Source of the DNA: Taibaiella sp.
GTDB lineage: Bacteria > Bacteroidota > Bacteroidia > Chitinophagales > Chitinophagaceae
DNA: 64,000 nucleotides
NCBI GenBank assembly: GCA_019739295.1
Contig: JAHHDV010000027.1
Coordinates: 8,595-72,594 of the forward strand
Direction of reading: 5' to 3'
Below the pieces are notes generated by a model that had not been told where the DNA came from, did not search any database, and saw nothing but the letters and a program-made list of their open reading frames with translations. Both the position numbers and the translations under genes were made by a program. Below, piece by piece: positions 30,772 to 41,529 of the stretch (its first letter is position 1; every line of letters begins with the position of its first letter).

Positions 30772-31357
30772 TTATTTGGCTTGATTCAATTTCTCGTATT
30801 CTTCTTCCTGGTTCCAGAATCCATACCACCAGCCTTCTTCAGCCCATTGTACATCTGTCTCTACCGTACCTGTACCTTTTACGAAATCAAGCATTTCAGC
30901 TTCTGCGTTGGGGTCAGTGATCTCCAGGGCCATTACAAACAGGTCATCGGACTGTCTGGGATGAAAGACGTGCTTCTTCACTCCGGGCATGATCTGGTTC
31001 AGATAACAATAAGTCAATACCATACCCACCGCTGCAAACATGATGGTCAGCTCGAAAGTGATCGGAATAAATGCAGGCAATGAAAAATTAGGCTTACCGC
31101 CATAATTGATGGTCCAGTCAGAAGTCAGGATCCAGCTCATGAAGCCCAGCGCTGTGGCCGTGCCTGTAATTCCATAACAGAACCCGGCAATATGCAGATC
31201 GGTCGTCTTATGTCCCATAGCGGTATCCAGACCGTGTACCGGGAAAGGGGTATAAATATCATGTAGTTTATAACCACTGTTTTTCACTTTCTCCAATGCA
31301 GGGAACAGTGTTGCTTCATCGTCATAACAGGCTACTACAAATTTTTTTTACTGCCAT
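30772..31357 (-). CDS. actD: Alternative complex III subunit ActD (DUF3341), one frameshift
   Basis: ActD is a small membrane subunit with two helices (GITGTATALGFMSWIL and FIPITFELTIMFAAVGMVL). The uncorrected frame begins within the protein at 31296. Taking one base out of the run of eight T at 31342-31349 restores MAVKKFVVACYDDEATLFPA upstream, the expected N-terminus, with a start at 31357. The C-terminal part (PRQSDDLFVMALE) matches the DUF3341 family. Role: structural partner of ActC and ActF in the complex. Confidence 0.85.
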
Positions 31358-31445
31358 TGCTCTAAGTTTGATATTTTGTAAATTGTATTGAGGATATGAT
31401 CCTGCTTACAAATTCTTTAATATGGTGTTGTTTTATTGATTCTAT

Positions 31446-32881
31446 TTAATGTGCATGTTCTACTTTGTGCATAAACTCTTCTTCACCCATCTCTTCCAGT
31501 TCTCTCATCTCACGCTTGTACTTATCCCCGGAGGTTTTCAATACGAACTTCACCTCAGCAATGGCTATCACAGGGAAATATTTGGCAAACAGGAAGAAGC
31601 AGGTAAAGAACAGTCCGAATGTACCCAGGTAAAAAACCTAATTCCGGCCAGGTCGGACTATAGTGCGTCCATGATGATGGCAGGAAGTCCCTGGCCAGCG
31701 TGGTAACGATAATGACGAAAACGCTCGAACCACATACCAATATTGACTACGATAGACAGAATAAAGGTGAAGACAATATTCCTTCTCAGTCTCTTGAACC
31801 AGAAGAACTGAGGAGACACCACGTTACAAGTCATCATCGCCCAGTATGCCCACCAGAATGGTCCCATAACCCTCCATTTGAAAGCCTCCTGCTCATATTG
31901 TACTGCAGAATACCAGGCCATGAAGAGCTCTGTAAGGTAAGCGATACCTACAATAGAGCCTGTCAATACGATTACCTTATTCATCGCCTCAATATGTCCT
32001 AAAGTAATATAATCTTCCAACCTGTAAATTTTTCTCACCAGGATCAACAGGGTTTGCACCATCGCAAATCCAGAGAAGATCGCACCCGCTACGAAGTACG
32101 GAGGGAAGATCGTGGCATGCCATCCCGGGATCACCGAGGTAGCAAAGTCAAAAGATACGATCGTGTGTACTGAAAGTACGAGTGGTGTAGAGACTCCTGC
32201 CAGTACAAGTGACAAAGCTTCGAATCTTTGCCAGTTTTTGGCAGTACCGGTCCATCCAAAAGATGCAAGCCCGTATAATTTCTTTCTTAATTTGGTCTTG
32301 GCCCTGTCCCTGATCGTAGCAAAGTCAGGTATCAGTCCGGAATACCAGAACAGTAGGGATACGGTAAAGTAAGTAGAGATCGCGAATACGTCCCATAATA
32401 AAGCCGAGTTAAAGTTAGGCCATAAAGGGCCGCGCGTATTCGGATACGGCAATACATAGAAGGCATTCCATACCCGTCCCATGTGGAAGATCGGGAACTG
32501 ACCGGCACACATTACCGCGAAGATGGTCATCGCCTCTGCCGCTCTGTTCACCCCTGTACGCCATCCCTGGCGGAATAACAGCAGGATGGCAGAGATCAAT
32601 GTACCGGCGTGACCAATACCCACCCACCATACAAAGTTGGTAATATCCCAGCCCCAGCCTACAGTCCTGTTGATACCCCATGAGCCGATACCCCAATATA
32701 CCTCCCAGAATACAGAGAATACTCCGAATCCCAGAAACAAAAGGGATATGATAAATCCCAACCTCCACAATGCTGTTGGCTTCTGCTCGATAGGATAAAC
32801 GATATCTCTGGTAACATCAGAATAGGTTTTATCCCCGTTTACCAAAGGTTCTCTAAGAAATGATTCGTACTTAAGATGCAT
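31446..32881 (-). CDS. actC: Alternative complex III subunit ActC (NrfD-like), frameshifted near its end
   Basis: A polytopic NrfD/PsrC-family protein that binds quinol; transmembrane helices such as [19 protein letters not shown] and [19 protein letters not shown] are visible. The first 385 residues are in one frame. After NIGMWFERF the frame breaks (about 31730) and continues as [20 protein letters not shown], then shifts again near 31625 to end in [20 protein letters not shown]. That places the real stop at 31446-31448, about 210 bp beyond the apparent stop. It starts 3 bp after the fkbM stop. Confidence 0.88.
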
Positions 32882-32884
32882 AAT

Positions 32885-33610
32885 TTATCTATGTTCTGCT
32901 ATATAATAATATTCTTTGTTCGTATGGAACAGTTCTTTAAATAAGTCTTTACCCAATGGTTCTTTTTTCTTCAGCCAGTCTCTTAGTGTAAAAATGTCAT
33001 AACCGCATTCATCCAGATAAGAGAACATTTGACCGGCATCCACCTGATAATAGTCTGCAGCACCGAGGCCGAACTCAAATATCAGAAACGGATGATGCTG
33101 CAATAAAATCTGCCGCGCACCTTTCAAAACTTCGAATTCAGCACCCTCCACATCTATCTTGATCAGGTCTACCGGCTCTGACAATAAAAGATGGTCCAGC
33201 TTTCTGACCTCTACTTCTATCTGCCGGATAGATTCCTGGCCGGGATATTTTCTTTGCCTGAGCCCACTATAAGACGGATTGGATACTACATAATTGAAGA
33301 CAGCGGTGCCGTCTTCATTCCCCAAAGCATAATTGAAAACATGAACATTGTCATCGAATTTCTCAACCAGCTTCCGGTACTTATGCGGTAAGGGTTCCAC
33401 CCCATAATGCTTACCCCCGGGTACATACTTAATAAAGAGCTCCAGTATTTCTCCGTCCAACACACCTACATCCACACATTTTTTTATTTTCCCCTCACTT
33501 GCGAGCCGCTCTATGATACGTTCCGTATCCAGATCATATCGCATATTCTTCGTTACCGGCAACCTTAATCCCCTCAAGATGCTTTTTATTATTTCCTTTA
33601 CCGCACTCAT
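32885..33610 (-). CDS. FkbM-family SAM-dependent methyltransferase inside the act operon
   Basis: This 241-residue protein has an FkbM methyltransferase domain: the SAM-binding start CVDVGVLDGEILELFIKYV, VEPLPHKYRKLVEKF, VFNYALGNEDGTAVFNYVVS, and the characteristic VDLIKIDVEGAEFEVLKGA. FkbM enzymes O-methylate diverse sugars and natural products. Here the gene is packed between actB (29 bp away) and actC (3 bp away) on the same strand, so it must be co-transcribed with the respiratory complex. I know of no FkbM subunit in alternative complex III, so this may be a cargo insertion or a modifying enzyme; the target is unknown. The frame is intact while its neighbours are broken. Confidence 0.85.
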   Translation of the reverse strand: MSAVKEIIKSILRGLRLPVTKNMRYDLDTERIIERLASEGKIKKCVDVGVLDGEILELFIKYVPGGKHYGVEPLPHKYRKLVEKFDDNVHVFNYALGNEDGTAVFNYVVSNPSYSGLRQRKYPGQESIRQIEVEVRKLDHLLLSEPVDLIKIDVEGAEFEVLKGARQILLQHHPFLIFEFGLGAADYYQVDAGQMFSYLDECGYDIFTLRDWLKKKEPLGKDLFKELFHTNKEYYYIAEHR

Positions 33611-33639
33611 TAGGCTGCTACAGCTCCGATTTTTAATGC

Positions 33640-36600
33640 TTATATATGTTGCTCATAAATACCATCTTTACCTTTCACTCCTGCTACTATTTCACTGGTA
33701 TTTCTGATTTTAGAAAGATAGTTAATATTCGGAAGAACGTGCAATTGCTCTAATACATAGAATACCCGCTCTTTGTTCTCCTGATATCTTTCTCTATAGA
33801 TGGCACTATCCGTATCATTGATGTTACCGAATGTGATACAATCACTTCCACATACAGATTGACAGGCAGTAGTAATGTGTCTGTCCTGAAGAGGAACGCC
33901 TTCTTTCTTGGCTGCCAGCTTGCTCTCCTGCAATCTTTGCACACAGAATGAACATTTCTCCATTACCCCTCTGCTTCTTACTGTTACTTCCGGGTTCAGC
34001 ACCATCCTGGTCAGATCGTCATTGATATCATCTATTCTTCCATCTTGATACAGGTTGTCTGCGAAGCTATCTGCCCCGTTGAAGTCAAACCAGTTGAAAC
34101 GGCGTACTTTATAAGGACAGTTGTTCGCACAATATTTGGTACCGATACAACGGTTATAAGCCATTTGGTTCAGCCCTTCAGTACTGTGATTGGTCGCTGA
34201 TACAGGACACACATTCTCACAGGGAGCATTGTCACAGTGCTGGCACATCATAGGCTGGAATACAGTCTGGATGGTATCCGGGTCATCAGGATCTCCGGAG
34301 AAATACCTGTCGATACGAATCCAGCTCATCTCCTGTGCCTTAAGCACCTCTTTCTTACCTACCACAGATACGTTATTTTCTGCATGGCAGGCAATGACAC
34401 AGGCACCGCAACCGGTACAGGCGTTCAAATCAATGGACATACCCCAATGGATACCCTGCTTCTCATGAACAGGATACAACGTACCGCCAGCTGCGAATTC
34501 ACGCTCAAACTGACGCGCGTCAAATTCCTCCGGATTCTTTAATTCATGGAACTCATGATGCTCCCATGGCTTGCCCATGTAATGCTGTAAGGAATGCCTG
34601 CGATCATTGATCAGATTCATCGGATCCTTCTTGAAATCCTCCAATGTATATTCCCTGATGATCGGCCTGGCTTCATAGCTATGGTGCGTCTGGGTAATCG
34701 CTACAGGATATGTACTGCCGGTCTTCTCAATCTTCACCGGGTTAGTATAATTGAATAAATTATTGCTATAGGTAATTAAAGGATAAACGTTCTTACCTGT
34801 ATTTGCAGCCGCTTTACCGACTTTTGCACTCCTGCCATATCCTACGGCTACCGCGATGACTTCATTGTGCATACCCGGGATGACCACAACAGGCAGCTCT
34901 ACACTGGCGTTGCCCACCGTAAGCTTTACTACACGTTTTTTGGGATCTACCTGATTGATACCGGTAAGCTCAGCATCGAATTCTTTCTTTTTAGCTGTCT
35001 TGGGACTCATCATGACATAATTGTCCCAGGTAGCTTTGGTGATCGGGTCCGGAAGCTCCTGCAGCCAGGGGTTGTTACTGTGTGCACCACCTGTGCCTAT
35101 TGGCAGGGATTCATAAACCAGAAGCTCATATTCACCATCCGGCCGCGGACTTGGAAGCCGCTGCCAGGGCTTCTGAGCTTGGCGCATTGGCAGTAGCCCC
35201 TACCATACTCGGGCTTGCCGGCATCAGGATACCTTCCTGAAGCGTTTTATCCAGGTTGGACTGGCTGCCTAACCTGCCCGTCCCAGTATTTCAAAAAATA
35301 ACTGGTGGTAAGTATCCGATGCTCCTGCCCATACCAATAAGGAGTCCTGATGTTGTCTTGTCTTGAATAAAGGTGCAATAGTAGGCTGCATGAAAGAATA
35401 GTAGCCTGTCTTGGGCTCTGCATCTCCCCAGCTTTCCAGCCAATGATGACCGGGCACTTTTGTACACCATCTGGTCCGTAGTCTCGTCCAGCCTGTCATT
35501 CAGGGAAATGGTCGTCTTCACTTTCTTCAGCCCTTCGTCGAACTTCGCTGCATCGAAATATTCATAAGACGGATTTACGCCCTGCAAAATAAGAGCGCCT
35601 ACCTGTCCCGCATTCATAGCATTGACCAGGTCTACCATCTCACTGTCGATACCTTGTTTGTAATTGGAATTCACTGCCCAGCTGATCGTAGAACCGTAAG
35701 CGCCTATTGCCGAATTGACAGCGTTGATGATCTGCTGTACGTTAGGATCATTGGCTCCACAAAACTACGAGACCGCTACCCGCTTTCAGATCCTTGGCTG
35801 CATTTACGATCAGCGTATTCAGCTTCTCAGAAGGGAATCCGGGTTTTGTGCCACTGGTTACCGCATCTAACAATGCCTTAGCTACTGCCCCGTATTGGGA
35901 AGGCTTACAAGTAGCCCTTTCATCTGCACTGGCTCCGGAAGTGGTCATCATTGCCTCTACCTGATAATGTTTGCTCATTACAGGGTTCTCGGCTTTGAAC
36001 TTCCTGTTTTTTCACGTAACCGTGCGTGAACTCTGAAGGTGATAACCAGCTTCCTAAGAAGTCTGCAACCCAAAGAGAATATGGTTTTTTGCATTTTCAA
36101 AATGATAAGAAGGAATAGCTCTTTTGCCAAAACTTGCTTCATTACCCAGGATCATACCGGAATAGGACACCGGGGTCAAAACTGCACATGGCGGGTATTC
36201 GGGTATTTGGACTTAAAGGTATTGATGGCTTCAATAGTAGTAGGACTGATGAACAGTTCCGGTCAGGATCACGATCTGTCCGCTGGCGGCCGCTAATTCA
36301 CTTCTTGATTTTATTATCAATATCCGCAAATACATCCACTTTGTCTGCCCCGATCATAGGTCCGCGAAGACGGGCTGTATCATAAAGGCTCAGAGTAGAA
36401 GCGACAAACCCTTGAGGTCGCACCTCCTGCACTAACTTTGCAGGGACTTGTTACCTTCTACCAATATAGGTCTTCCTTCTACTGTCTTTACGATAACAGC
36501 ACAGTATTCACCATTGTCCACATAGGTAGAAGCATAATAGTTCGCAACCCCGGGAGTAGTGAGTTTCTGCATCCGGCTTGATCGCGTAAGGGATGGCCTT

Positions 36601-36816
36601 TCTTACAGGCATCTCACAGCTTGCAGCCACTGTAGCAGCCAGAGTACTGAATCCTAAGAATTTCAAGAAATCTCTTCTCGGAGTTTGAGCACCTAATAGG
36701 TCTTCACTCAGGTTCAATTGCTGTAGATCCTGCGCGAATTCATTATCCACTACTTTCTGGTGATCTTCAGTAGTATGGTACTCTTCTAATCCTTTCCAAT
36801 ATTTTTTTTGACTCAT
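33640..36816 (-). CDS. actB: Alternative complex III subunit ActB (molybdopterin/iron-sulfur), multiply frameshifted
   Basis: The N-terminus carries a Tat-like signal (TPRRDFLKFLGFSTLAATV). The middle is a molybdopterin-oxidoreductase-like domain that in ActB lacks the cofactor. The C-terminal third (33640-35187, intact) is a ferredoxin-like domain with cysteine clusters CTGCGACVIACHAENN, CQHCDNAPCENVCPVS, CIGTKYCANNCPYKVRRFNW and CSFCVQRL, for one [3Fe-4S] and three [4Fe-4S] centres. The region 35190-36510 is broken into short pieces in different frames, with at least six indels. The total span of about 1058 codons is the normal ActB length, which argues that only single bases are wrong. Confidence 0.87.
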
Positions 36817-36896
36817 ATTGTAATAGTAAAGTATCGTTTTCCAGCAATCCGCTGTTAATGTTTTTTTATCTTGGGTTCACGTAAGGTAACGAAATA

Positions 36897-38120
36897 TTAG
36901 TAGTGACATTTCTGACATTCCAGGCCTCCGATGTCTTCCACTGTTACTTTCTCACGTTTTCCGTCTTTTATCTCCTGGTGGTATTTGGTAAATATTTTAT
37001 AGTAGTCATTGTTCTCAAACTGTACATTTGTCTCTCTGTGACAGTTGATACACCAACCCATGGACAAGGGTGAGAATTGCTTCACTTCATCCATCTCCTG
37101 GATCTCGCCGTGACAGCTTTGACACTGTACCTGGCCTACAGCTACGTGCTGGGAGTGGTTGAAATAGACGTGATCCGGAAGGTTATGGATTTTCACCCAG
37201 GGAATAGGCTTCGCATCGATTGCACCATCCTCTTTGAGTTTATACTTCTTGGCATCCTTATCCCATCCTGCATATTCATACAATTTGTGGATCTCTGCGG
37301 TACCGTTGATTTCATTTCCCTCATAATCGTAAAGCGGGTCTCCTGTATATTCGCTGATCTGCATATGACAGTTCATACATACGTTCGTGGAAGGAATAAT
37401 GGCCTGACGGGATTTCTCCGCGCCTACGTGACAATACTGACAGTTGATCTGGTTGATACCTGCATGTACCTTGTGAGAATAGAAAATCGGCTGCTCCGGC
37501 ATATAATTCTGCTGGCGGCCCATCTCGATGGAACCATTCGCCACCCAATACCCGGACAATGCCAGTAATACGACTCCGGCACAAGCGATGAATACCTTAT
37601 TCCTGGTAAGCGGGATCGTTTTCTTGGTCTTGAGGCCCTGCTTATCATTAGCAGCTTTGTCGAGCGCGGTATTGACCCTCCACAATACAAAAACCAATGC
37701 GGCAAGCAACAAGGTGATGATCGTGTACAACCAGGTGTTGTCTGTCTCCTGAGCCGCTACATCTCCTTTAGGTGCATCTGTAGCCGGGGCTTTGTAGGCT
37801 TCAACATAAGCAAAGATGGCATCGATCTCTTCATGTGACAGGTTAGGGAATGCTGTCATTGCTGTCTTATTCCACTTATTATAAATCTCATTAGCATATT
37901 TATCACCGCTGGAGATCAATGCAGCAGAATTCTTTACCCATTTGTACAGCCATTCTTTGTCCGGAACCCTGGACTCCGCTCCCTGAAGGGCCGGACCGGT
38001 CACATCCTTAACCGGATGGTGACAACTGGCACAGTTGGCGGAAAATAACGCTTTACCATCCTGGGCGGTCACGTTATTATTGAATGATAAGAATGAAAAT
38101 AATAAGGCAAAAAAAAGCAA
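36897..38120 (-). CDS. actA: Alternative complex III multihaem cytochrome ActA
   Basis: This protein has six CxxCH haem sites. One sits in an N-terminal class I cytochrome c domain (FSANCASCHHPVKDVTGPAL) and five in the C-terminal part (CQYCH, CMNCH, CQSCH, CINCH, CQKCH). A membrane helix separates the two (LYTIITLLLAALVFVLWRV). It is the electron-output subunit of the complex and the first gene of the operon. The start is uncertain: the given frame begins at a TTG inside a hydrophobic stretch, next to a run of eight T (minus strand). Upstream another frame reads KNRYRDIKQVFREKTYVELR, so the true start may lie up to ~75 bp further upstream. Confidence 0.88.
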   Translation of the reverse strand: MLFFALLFSFLSFNNNVTAQDGKALFSANCASCHHPVKDVTGPALQGAESRVPDKEWLYKWVKNSAALISSGDKYANEIYNKWNKTAMTAFPNLSHEEIDAIFAYVEAYKAPATDAPKGDVAAQETDNTWLYTIITLLLAALVFVLWRVNTALDKAANDKQGLKTKKTIPLTRNKVFIACAGVVLLALSGYWVANGSIEMGRQQNYMPEQPIFYSHKVHAGINQINCQYCHVGAEKSRQAIIPSTNVCMNCHMQISEYTGDPLYDYEGNEINGTAEIHKLYEYAGWDKDAKKYKLKEDGAIDAKPIPWVKIHNLPDHVYFNHSQHVAVGQVQCQSCHGEIQEMDEVKQFSPLSMGWCINCHRETNVQFENNDYYKIFTKYHQEIKDGKREKVTVEDIGGLECQKCHY

Positions 38121-38220
38121 CGAAGCCGGAGCTCGACATAAGTCTTTTCCCTGAATACCTGTTTAATATCACGATAACGATTTTTTAATTCAGCTTTTGA
38201 AAATAATCGGGGCAAAAATT

Positions 38221-38810
38221 ACAACAGAATCTCAAAAAAAGAAAGACTATGTCAAAATTTTCTTTTCCTTTACTGGCAAGGGTTTCAGCCTTATCAATTG
38301 TCATTTAAAATATGTGTTTGTCATTTTTTTTGTCATCAAATTGTAGAAAAAGTGTCAAAAATATCTGCCATTTTTTAGCTGATTCAGGACTTTTTATATG
38401 CGCATTTTATTATTTTTTTTAGAAAAATTGCGGGATGAAAAACAACTCCATTTTGTTTTTTTAAACAATCATAATAGAATCACTTATATAGATGTGTTTG
38501 ATTGAATTTATTTTTTTATGCAATAGTTTTTTCTTATATTTATTTTCCATTATCGAAACATAAAAAAGCCCGGATCCATTTCCCGTATCCGTTACTCCTC
38601 CGGCACCGTCATATGAAATGCCATCATTCCCTTTTCAGTGGAGGACGGGCTCTTCCATAGCTTTACTGGCCAAATGACAGTATCCAGCCGTACTCCGGGC
38701 AACTCCGGAACTCCATGAACCGCTGCCGGGCAGCATAGCTGCCCCGGATGCCGAAAAAATCCGCTCCCCGACAGGCTTTGACTCCTGCCCTGGCTCCCGG
38801 GACGATAAAA
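38221..38810. other. Long intergenic region upstream of the act operon
   Basis: No gene recognised in about 590 bp. The half near actA (38221-38560) is very AT-rich and should contain the operon promoter; the minus strand has TAATTTTTG at 38213-38221, one base longer than TAnnTTTG. The other half (38570-38800) is much richer in G+C and has several short inverted repeats (for example GCCGGGCAGCATAGCTGCCCCGG near 38725). It could hold a small RNA or a decayed gene. Confidence 0.4.
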
Positions 38811-38813
38811 ATG

Positions 38814-38844
38814 AAAAAAAGAGCCCGGATATTTATCCGGGCTC
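38814..38844 (-). terminator. Terminator of the E2 acyltransferase gene
   Basis: A perfect 11-bp stem (GAGCCCGGATA with TATCCGGGCTC) lies 24 bp after the stop of the E2 gene and is followed on the minus strand by seven T. Confidence 0.85.
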
Positions 38845-38867
38845 TTCAGGTATAAGTTCCAATAAGA

Positions 38868-40176
38868 TTAAATTTCCCTGTTCGGGTCGAATGCTTCCAG
38901 GGCATTGGCCACTTCGGTCAGGAACTGCGCTCCCAGTGAACCGTCTACGATCCTATGGTCGTAGCTGAGTGAAAGATACATCATATGTCTGATCGCGATC
39001 ACATCGCCATCGGGCGTCTCCAATACCATCGGGCGTTTCTTAATGGATCCTACAGCGAGAATCGCTACCTGAGGCTGGTTGATGATGGGGGTTCCCATCA
39101 GGGAACCGAATGTGCCTACATTGGTCAGGGTAAACGTTCCCCCCTGGGTATCGTCAGCTTTCAATTTATTATTCCTTGCATTATTGGCTAATGCATTGAC
39201 ATCTTTTGACAGGCCCAGCAGGTTTTTGGTATCTGCATTTTTGATCACCGGAACGATCAGGTTGCCGGAAGGAAGTGCCGCAGCCATACCGATATTGATG
39301 TCTTTTTTCACAATGATATTGGTGCCTTCTACAGAAGAATTGATCATCGGGTATTTCTTGATACTATTTACGATCGCTTCTATGAAGATCGGTGTGAAGG
39401 TGATCTTCTCACCATACTTCTTGCTGAAAGCATTTTTATTTTTTTTCCCGCCAATTCACGATATTCGTCACGTCTGCTTCGGTGAAAGATGTAACGTGGG
39501 GGGAAGTAGCCTTACTGCGCACCATATGATCGGCGATCAGCTTACGCATACGGTCCATTTCTATAATCTCTACATTGCCGCCCGGTACCGTAGTACTGGC
39601 CGGTGCGGCAGCCGGTACAGGCTGCTGAACAGGAGCAGGAGCTGCAACTGCCGGTTGTTGTACAGGGGCGGCAGGGGCATTGCCTCTGTTGGCAACATAA
39701 GCCAGGATATCCTTTTTGGTTACGCGGCCTTCATTGCCGGTACCCGGGATATGCTCCAGTTCTGCCATTCCGATGCCTTCCTTAGCAGCAATATTCAATA
39801 CCAGGGGAGAATAAAAGCGGCTGCCATTGCCTGTATGAACAGCATTCTGGACTGCAGGAGCAGGTGCGCTGACCGGGGCAGCCTGGACCGGGGCCGGAGC
39901 TTCCTGTACAGGTGTGGCAGCAGGTATATCCGTGGCACCACTTTCGACCCTCGCAATAACAGTGCCTACAGGTACGACATCATTCTCCTTGAACAACAAT
40001 TCTTTGATCACTCCTTCCGCTGTAGAAGGGACTTCACTGTCTACTTTATCCGTAGCGATTTCCAAAACTGTCTCATCCATCTTCACTGCATCACCGGGTT
40101 GCTTATGCCATTTTAAAATGGTTGCTTCCATGATACTCTCTCCCATTTTCGGCATCACCAGATCCATTATAGCCAT
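38868..40176 (-). CDS. 2-oxoacid dehydrogenase E2 acyltransferase, frameshifted
   Basis: The E2 core of a 2-oxoacid dehydrogenase complex has three parts visible: an N-terminal lipoyl domain (MPKMGESIMEATILKWHKQPG, lipoylated lysine in EIATDKVDSEVPS), an Ala/Pro linker with the peripheral-subunit-binding domain (FYSPLVLNIAAKEGIGM, GRVTKKDILAYV), and the catalytic domain ending SLSYDHRIVDGSLGAQF, whose DHRxVDG holds the catalytic histidine. The frame breaks near 39440 at a run of eight T (minus-strand A run). NIVNWREKN joins to KNAFSKKYGEKITFTPIFIE on the other side. Corrected length is about 435 residues. The acyl group (succinyl, acetyl or branched-chain) cannot be decided without E1. Confidence 0.85.
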
Positions 40177-40206
40177 ATGTTCTCTTTTAATCTTTTAGGT
40201 TGGTAG

Positions 40207-40214
40207 CAAAAGTA
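40207..40214 (-). promoter_or_regulatory. Bacteroidota-type -7 promoter element for the E2 gene
   Basis: The minus strand reads TACTTTTG, an exact TAnnTTTG, 31 bp before the start at 40176. Confidence 0.5.
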
Positions 40215-40278
40215 CACATTCAGGTTTATTTTTCAAATATTAATTCAATTCGATGAGGCTACCCTTATATAAAAAAAA

Positions 40279-40301
40279 GATTGTGCTTTTGAAGCACAAT
40301 C
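40279..40301 (-). terminator. Terminator after the DUF2795 gene
   Basis: A 10-bp perfect stem (GATTGTGCTT with AAGCACAATC, 3-nt loop) lies 31 bp after the stop, followed on the minus strand by eight T. Confidence 0.8.
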
Positions 40302-40331
40302 ACAGGTTACCTTGCACAATAAACGGACCGA

Positions 40332-40553
40332 TTAATATTCATCCTCATTGAAGAAAAAGTCATCTTGTGTCGGATAATCCGGCCATATATCCTCTACACC
40401 TTCGTACATTTCTCCTTCGTCCTCCAGTTCCTGAAGATTTTCCACTACCTCAATAGGCGCACCGCTTCTGATAGCATAATCTATCAATTCATCTTTTGTA
40501 GCCGGCCAGGGTGCATCTTCCAGATGAGAAACAAGTTCTAATGTCCAAAACAT
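40332..40553 (-). CDS. DUF2795 small acidic protein
   Basis: This 73-residue protein contains the DUF2795 pattern WTLELVSHLEDAPWPATKDE, then LIDYAIRSGAPIEVVENLQEL, followed by a strongly acidic tail (DEGEMYEGVEDIWPDYPTQD). In Bacteroidota it is a common conserved small protein of unknown function. It is a single-gene unit, with a perfect -7 element upstream and a hairpin terminator downstream. Confidence 0.8.
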   Translation of the reverse strand: MFWTLELVSHLEDAPWPATKDELIDYAIRSGAPIEVVENLQELEDEGEMYEGVEDIWPDYPTQDDFFFNEDEY

Positions 40554-40587
40554 ATTATTGTAAAATTAAACGTGTGTAATTTTTGTG

Positions 40588-40595
40588 CAAATGTA
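40588..40595 (-). promoter_or_regulatory. Bacteroidota-type -7 promoter element for the DUF2795 gene
   Basis: The minus strand reads TACATTTG, an exact TAnnTTTG, 35 bp before the ATG at 40553. Confidence 0.55.
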
Positions 40596-40665
40596 GGGTT
40601 TACAATTTAAATTACAAGAGTTTATTTTAGGGATTAAATCTTAATTTTGACCTAATTTTTGAAAG

Positions 40666-41352
40666 ATGACAGAGACGCTGCTCGTAGCCAAAAATATCAC
40701 CAAAAGTTATCACACGCTTCAAGTGCTGCAAGATGTATCCCTGTCAGTGGCAACCGGTTCTTTTATTGCCATCATGGGTGCCTCCGGCGCCGGCAAAAGC
40801 ACCTTCCTGCATATCCTGGGAACCCTGGATACACCCGATAGCGGTTCTGTCCTCTTTGAAGGGAAAGCCCCTTTCAGTCTGAATAAAAAAGGACAGGCTG
40901 CATTTCGCAACCAGAAGATGGGCTTTGTCTTCCAGTTCCACCACCTGCTGCCTGAATTTACCGCCATTGAGAATGTATGTATGCCCATGTGGATAGCAGG
41001 GAAAGGGAAAAAAGAGGCAATGGAAAGATCAGGAGCGCTGTTGCATCAAGTAGGGCTCCGGCACAGGGAAAACCATAAGCCATCTCAGATGTCGGGAGGG
41101 GAACAGCAAAGAGTGGCTATAGCCAGGGCTTTGGCCATGCAGCCGCAGATCATTTTTGCTGATGAGCCAACCGGTAACCTGGATACAGAAAACGCCGAAA
41201 GTATCCACCAGCTTTTCTTACAATTACAAAAAGAGCTGGGGATCACGATTGTCGTCGTAACGCATAATGAAGATCTTGCGAAGCTTGCAGACAGGGTACT
41301 GATGATGAAGGACGGCCAGATCATTTCTGATTCTGCAAAACGAGGACAATAG
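40666..41352 (+). CDS. lolD: ABC transporter ATP-binding protein, LolD-like
   Basis: This 228-residue ATPase of the MacB/LolD class shows Walker A GASGAGKS, the Q-loop FVFQFHHLLPEFTAIENVCM, the signature MSGGEQQRVAIARALA and Walker B IIFADEPTGNLD, with the H-loop VVVTHNEDL. The FQFHHLLPEFTA.EN motif is typical of LolD, which powers extraction of lipoproteins from the inner membrane for delivery to the outer membrane. The permease is not adjacent. The frame is intact and a bidirectional terminator follows. Confidence 0.88.
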   Translation: MTETLLVAKNITKSYHTLQVLQDVSLSVATGSFIAIMGASGAGKSTFLHILGTLDTPDSGSVLFEGKAPFSLNKKGQAAFRNQKMGFVFQFHHLLPEFTAIENVCMPMWIAGKGKKEAMERSGALLHQVGLRHRENHKPSQMSGGEQQRVAIARALAMQPQIIFADEPTGNLDTENAESIHQLFLQLQKELGITIVVVTHNEDLAKLADRVLMMKDGQIISDSAKRGQ

Positions 41353-41456
41353 ACCTGCTGCCTGATTGCTCTTTATATCCAAAATCCGACATGCAGAGAC
41401 AGTGCCCTGTTTTGGTCTCTTTCCTTTTTACCTGATCAATAATGTACCATTTATAT

Positions 41457-41489
41457 AAAAAGAGGCTGCCTGTCAGGCAGCCTCTTTTT
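41457..41489. terminator. Bidirectional terminator between lolD and the M16 gene
   Basis: A perfect 14-bp stem (AAAAAGAGGCTGCC with GGCAGCCTCTTTTT) encloses the 5-nt loop TGTCA. With A on one side and T on the other it can end both convergent transcripts. Confidence 0.88.
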
Positions 41490-41529
41490 ATTCAGGTAAT
41501 TTCTGATTCCTTAAAGTATTCATCACTGC

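Noticed and set aside
39079..40116. 345-codon plus-strand frame opposite the E2 gene
   Set aside because: It mirrors the acyltransferase coding sequence and its Ala/Pro linker; the E2 motifs on the minus strand are clear.
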